A stretch of 10,481 nt of DNA from Bacteroidales bacterium 45-6 (lineage in GTDB: Bacteria; Bacteroidota; Bacteroidia; Bacteroidales; Dysgonomonadaceae): assembly GCA_001897035.1 (NCBI GenBank), contig MKRS01000322.1, positions 1-10,481 of the forward strand. Reading direction: 5' to 3'. Every line of letters starts with the position of its first letter. The stretch's first letter is position 1. Positions 7,977 through 10,481 of this stretch are shown here, piece by piece. Both the position numbers and the translations under genes were made by a program. A model generated the notes under the pieces. The model saw only the letters and a list, made by a program, of their open reading frames with translations, was not told the origin of the DNA and made no database searches.

Positions 7977-8011
7977 CAAATGTAAATCTTTATTTGACAG
8001 GATAAAACAAA
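7977..8011 (-). promoter_or_regulatory. kup promoter
   Basis: On the - strand TACATTTG (7984-7977) is a perfect -7 box and TTTG (8011-8008) a perfect -33 element, 23 bp apart, slightly wider than usual. The expected transcript start leaves a leader of roughly 15-20 nt before the ATG at 7954. Confidence 0.6.
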
Positions 8012-8031
8012 TTTGTGAGAATTGTGTGTTA

Positions 8032-8056
8032 CCGAATCGTTGAATCTCCGAATCGT
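8032..8056. repeat. Short direct repeat CCGAATCGT / GAATC every 8 bp
   Basis: CCGAATCGT occurs at 8032-8040 and 8048-8056, and GAATC occurs three times with exact 8-bp spacing (8034, 8042, 8050). It lies 21 bp upstream of the kup -33 element, so it could be a regulator site or simply a microsatellite-like expansion. Confidence 0.5.
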
Positions 8057-8089
8057 CCATTTTGAATATCCAGTTTCTCAAATTCTCAA

Positions 8090-8258
8090 GGCTTAGGCTT
8101 CACCATGCCAGGGCTGCGCTTTGTTAGGTACTGCTTCAAGTGGGCCTTCGGTAATTATAGGGACGCTTCTTCCCGTAGCTCCTTTTCCGCATTTCGTTCC
8201 ACGTCAAGCTTTTGGTGATTCTCGCAATCCTGCGGCTACCCCCGCGACGGGCTTACCT
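8090..8258. other. Intergenic block with no supported gene, leading into the 21-bp array
   Basis: No ORF here looks like a real gene. Several frames are open for short distances, most notably on the - strand a ~25-codon frame reading DCENHQKLDVERNAEKEL and another ending NKAQPWHGEA, but none has a start, length or context that I can defend. The right side includes AGCTTTTGGT (8207-8216), which resembles the T5 core of the array next to it, so this block and the array may form one intergenic element. Confidence 0.35.
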
Positions 8259-8524
8259 ACCTCCGAGGTGAGGCGACGGAGCTTTTTGGTGAGTGGACCT
8301 ACCTCCGAGGTGGGGGAGGGTACCTCAAAATATAGGCTGGCGAACCTTTTTGGTGCGCCAGCCCACCTATAGGGGTAGGTTGCCGGAGCTTTTTGCCGCG
8401 TCGGCCTACCTTTTTGGCAGGCCGACGTACCTCGGAGGCGGGTCGGCCCATGTTTTTGGTAGGCCCCCCCACCTCGGAGGTAGTGGAGCCTACCCTCCGG
8501 GGTACCCCCTCCTACCTCCCGGGC
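8259..8524. repeat. Array of ~13 units, 21-22 bp each: palindromic core plus 10-bp spacer
   Basis: Core starts fall at 8259, 8280, 8301, 8322, 8344, 8365, 8387, 8408, 8429, 8450, 8471, 8492 and 8514, so steps are 21 bp, or 22 bp in four places. Two core types dominate: ACCTCCGAGGT or its reverse complement ACCTCGGAGGT (8259, 8301, 8429 with one change, 8471), and ACCTTTTTGGT with variants (8280, 8344, 8387, 8408, 8450). The others are degenerate or GC-shifted (8322, 8365, 8492, 8514). Cores have inverted symmetry (ACC/GGT) and are separated by 10-bp spacers. Adjacent spacers are often reverse complements, for example 8398-8407 and 8419-8428, and hairpins result at 8335-8363 and 8398-8428. The array begins about 250 bp upstream of the kup promoter and ends 8 bp before the stop codon of the next - strand gene. 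It is not CRISPR: units are too short and spacers are related. No transposase or target-site duplication is seen. Confidence 0.85.
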
Positions 8525-8532
8525 GGGATCGC

Positions 8533-9021
8533 TTACTGTGGGGAAGAGCTGGAGGCCGCTGCAGCGGACACTTGCTTGAAGCGTTCGCGCAATTGCCCGT
8601 AGGACGATTTAGCCCCTTCAAAACCCGCAGCGGAGGCTGCTCCCAGCAATTTGTACACCATCAGAGCCGAAGCGTAGGCCTCGCTTCCAGCCAGCAGTTG
8701 TGTGTCGGACACTTTTTCTACCACCTGCTGCAACATGCCACCTATCGCATCCAACTTCTGGAACAGGGCAAGGTCCCTGGCCATTTCGTCCACTTTCACG
8801 AAAGGGGGGATCAGTGCCGCATTGTTCACCGCCGCATTGATGGCATCCTCCGTAAAAACTTTGTTGCTCACATTGATTTTGGGTAGGTTGATGCGCTCCG
8901 CCGGGGTGAGCCCAATCAAAAAAGGGAGCGCGTTCTGGATCATTTGAATGCCGTCTTTCACTTGCTGTTCGGCTGCAGCCAACACCTCGGCGCTGATTCT
9001 GTCGTTGGTTAAGTTCGCCAT
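8533..9021 (-). CDS. Uncharacterised 162-aa helical protein
   Basis: I do not recognise a named family, although the opening MANLTNDRISAEVLAAAE and the stretch LPFLIGLTPAERINLPKINVSNKVF have the feel of a small conserved Bacteroidota family. The protein has no signal peptide and no membrane helix. Most of it is predicted by eye to be amphipathic helix (residues 8-35, 55-115, 118-150), with a Pro-rich break at ~38-50 and an Ala/Ser-rich tail (SAAAASSSSPQ). This suggests a soluble cytosolic helical bundle, perhaps self-associating. The ATG is the first in frame. No clear -7 box is seen upstream. It is preceded on the same strand by the FG-GAP gene 192 bp away, and its stop codon almost touches the 21-bp repeat array. 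It shows no frame damage and looks like a real gene, but its role is unknown. Confidence 0.75.
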   Translation of the reverse strand: MANLTNDRISAEVLAAAEQQVKDGIQMIQNALPFLIGLTPAERINLPKINVSNKVFTEDAINAAVNNAALIPPFVKVDEMARDLALFQKLDAIGGMLQQVVEKVSDTQLLAGSEAYASALMVYKLLGAASAAGFEGAKSSYGQLRERFKQVSAAAASSSSPQ

Positions 9022-9075
9022 AATTTTTGGTTTAGTTGGTTAATGAAAAAAGGATTTATTGCTCGTTTTTGTAAT

Positions 9076-9107
9076 CTTCTCCCGCTGTTAAGCAGTTGCG
9101 GGAGAAG
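9076..9107. terminator. Perfect 10-bp hairpin between the FG-GAP and 162-aa genes
   Basis: CTTCTCCCGC (9076-9085) pairs perfectly with GCGGGAGAAG (9098-9107) around a 12-nt loop. It lies 106 bp after the FG-GAP stop and 54 bp before the next start, both read on the - strand. No U-tract follows on either strand, so it may be a factor-dependent or processing hairpin for the upstream gene, or a 5' leader structure of the 162-aa gene. Confidence 0.5.
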
Positions 9108-9124
9108 GTCTTGCATTATCTATT

Positions 9125-9222
9125 TTAACGGGAGGCGGACAGGTTTATTTTGCCAGCACTCATTTTTTCGAGGGAACTTCCTTGTTTGATATGCAAACTG
9201 GGATGTTCTTTAATCAGGGCAT
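9125..9222 (-). pseudogene. Possible frameshifted tail of the FG-GAP protein
   Basis: Just past the FG-GAP stop, another frame on the same strand reads open from near 9222 to a TAA at 9125-9127. It contains HPSLHIKQGSSLEKM, which resembles the PG repeat SSLTIKNDSHVRL of the upstream module. One extra base in the A-run at about 9223-9226 would join the two frames. The open length alone is not significant, so this is a weak call. Confidence 0.3.
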
Positions 9223-10481
9223 TTCAACCGATCCGTAACTAATGTCACCTATTGCTCCGGCCTCCACACTGCATTCTCCACCTGGCCGCAGCCGGACATG
9301 GCTATCGTTTTTAATGGTGAGGCTACTGCCGGGGAGCGCCTTTATGCTCACTCCCGACAGGGTCGCCATATCCACCACCAAGGTAGCTCCTGGCCGGAGC
9401 GTGATGATGGACGAACCACCCATTTCTATGTGGCAATTGTTATTCACCGTAAGGCTGCAGCCCGGATACACGGTCAGGTTTCCGCAGATGGACTTGTCGG
9501 ACGACCACATAGTGTTGGACGTGATGTCGAGCGAATGGCAAGGCTTCGTATATTCCCCCGTATTCCATTGGTCGTGCCGTTCCATGCCCCATTCTATATT
9601 TTCCGGTTTGCCTGCTGTGGAAAAGACGTAGATGGAACTTTCCGCATTCACAATCAACTCGTTCTTGCCATCGTTGTCAATATCCGCAACGGCCGATATG
9701 CCGCGATGCTTGAGGTCCTGCTTCAATATCAGCGGAAAGCCGAGGGCTTCCGAGCCGTTCATTTTGAAGGCATGTATTCGTTCGTTTATTTGCGAGCTTA
9801 CTATAATTTCCGCATCGGCATCCCCGTCCACATCGGCAAGAATTGCACCTCCGTAAGGAGTAAAATTATCCACGGCGATTTGTCTCACCAGTAGCCCCTC
9901 TTTGTTCAAGATCTTCACCTCATTTATGCCCGCAAGCACCACCTCCAGATTGCCATCCCGGTTGAGGTCTCCCACGGAAATTTCCCTTGGCCAGTAGTCC
10001 AGACTATTGGGGACTGTTTGGGCCTGAGTGCCCAATCCCCAACCCGGCAAAAGCGTCCCGTCTAATTTGATTGCATACGCTTTTGCATCATACGGCGAAG
10101 TCCGTTTGACGGCCGTGGTCAATATCTCTTTTTGCCCGTCATTGTCCAAGTCGCACACCACCACCGAGCTAACGAAGGCGTAATTCGGGTCGTTGATCGT
10201 GTAAATTCGTTCATTTGCCCGAAAAGGAGTGAAATCCCGATGCCACACATAAATGCCGTCGTAACCGGGTGCGATTATTTCTTTTTGTCCGTCCCCGTCC
10301 AAATCCGCAACCGTCATCGCCGCATACCTCTTGTTTATTCCTCCTTTGCTGTATAGCCGCCCCCCGTTTGCATCGAAAATGCGTATGCTGTCGTTGTTTT
10401 CGTATCCGACCACAATTTCAAGCGATCCGTCGGCGCTGTTGTCCAAGTTAGTCAGAATGGCTCCCCTGTTGGCGTCGCCTG
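9214..10481 (-). CDS. FG-GAP/VCBS repeat surface protein, C-terminal part (5' cut by window edge)
   Basis: The frame is open to the window edge, so at least 421 residues of a larger protein are seen and the real start is outside. Six FG-GAP-type segments follow each other, each with a calcium-loop-like Asp motif and a hydrophobic strand: NLDNSADGSLEIVVG, DLDGDGQKEIIAPG, DLDNDGQKEILTTA, DLNRDGNLEVVLAG, DVDGDADAEIIVSS and DIDNDGKNELIVNA. This is typical of beta-propeller, integrin-alpha-like secreted proteins. The last ~100 residues are a different module of repeats beginning PGxxL (PGCSLTV, PGATLVV, PGSSLTI, PGGECSV), probably a beta-helix-like stalk. No type 9 secretion C-terminal sorting domain is visible, although an extracellular or surface location is expected. 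The end may be altered by a frameshift, because the -1 frame stays open for ~31 more codons with similar repeat-like sequence. Ligand or substrate is unknown. Confidence 0.85.
   Translation of the reverse strand, partial: GDANRGAILTNLDNSADGSLEIVVGYENNDSIRIFDANGGRLYSKGGINKRYAAMTVADLDGDGQKEIIAPGYDGIYVWHRDFTPFRANERIYTINDPNYAFVSSVVVCDLDNDGQKEILTTAVKRTSPYDAKAYAIKLDGTLLPGWGLGTQAQTVPNSLDYWPREISVGDLNRDGNLEVVLAGINEVKILNKEGLLVRQIAVDNFTPYGGAILADVDGDADAEIIVSSQINERIHAFKMNGSEALGFPLILKQDLKHRGISAVADIDNDGKNELIVNAESSIYVFSTAGKPENIEWGMERHDQWNTGEYTKPCHSLDITSNTMWSSDKSICGNLTVYPGCSLTVNNNCHIEMGGSSIITLRPGATLVVDMATLSGVSIKALPGSSLTIKNDSHVRLRPGGECSVEAGAIGDISYGSVEMP

Noticed and set aside
8259..8524. CRISPR array
   Set aside because: Units are 21 bp with 10-bp spacers that are related to each other by inversion; CRISPR repeats and spacers are longer, spacers are unique, and no cas gene is present.
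8259..8524. Intrinsic terminators from the T5 hairpins
   Set aside because: The T5 runs lie in the loops and not after the stems, and on the - strand, where the adjacent gene is read, they are A-runs.
8121..8886. Open reading frames across the repeat array on the + strand (8121-8372, 8293-8886, 8393-8602)
   Set aside because: They are open because 21 nt is a multiple of three, change frame at the 22-bp units, and two run antisense into the 162-aa gene. No homology-like sequence was seen outside the heptads.
9184..9198. Small inverted repeat GTTTG-5 nt-CAAAC
   Set aside because: Five-base arms are expected by chance in this AT-rich gap and have no supporting context.
10441..10446. TTG start for the FG-GAP gene at 10446
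   Set aside because: The frame remains open to the window end with in-frame repeat-like sequence (NRGAILTNLDN), so the real start is upstream of the window.

Overview
The window reads as chromosomal DNA of a Bacteroidota bacterium, most likely order Bacteroidales. Three things point there: repeated Bacteroidota-type -7 promoter boxes (TAnnTTTG) ahead of genes, the Bacteroidales-like pairing of an LptC lipoprotein with a CorC/HlyC-type CBS protein, and a Bacteroidota-style Kup and M20 hydrolase. Family and species cannot be fixed from the sequence alone. I see no tRNA, rRNA, CRISPR array, transposase or phage gene.

Left part (1-3699, + strand): the 3' end of lysA (last step of lysine synthesis), then a membrane-anchored GT2 glycosyltransferase-like protein whose metal-binding motif is degenerate. 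A hairpin-bearing gap follows, then a two-gene unit of lptC (lipopolysaccharide export) and a DUF21-CBS-CorC membrane protein. GT2 and LptC both fit cell-envelope work.

Middle (3706-7954): a secreted, probably outer-membrane beta-barrel protein on the - strand; divergent from it an M20 zinc amidohydrolase of the ArgE/DapE type on the + strand; and, overlapping it tail to tail by 12 bp, a Kup potassium transporter on the - strand. -7 boxes can be seen for most of these genes. Two of them lie only 4 nt before the ATG, which suggests leaderless mRNAs.

Right part (7955-10481): a 578-bp gene-free stretch ends in a striking array of about 13 units (8259-8524). Each unit is an 11-12 bp near-palindromic core (ACCTCCGAGGT or ACCTTTTTGGT type) plus a 10-bp spacer, repeating every 21-22 bp. 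Neighbouring spacers are often reverse complements of each other, so 42-bp direct periodicity is superimposed on 21-bp inverted periodicity. The array stops a few bases from the stop codon of an unrecognised 162-aa helical protein gene (- strand). Next comes a 192-bp gap with a perfect 10-bp hairpin, and then the C-terminal part of a large FG-GAP-repeat protein (- strand) that runs off the window. That protein ends in PG-type beta repeats and may have lost its last ~30 residues to a frameshift.

Most genes are ordinary housekeeping or envelope functions. The 21-bp alternating palindrome array is the part that known feature types do not explain.
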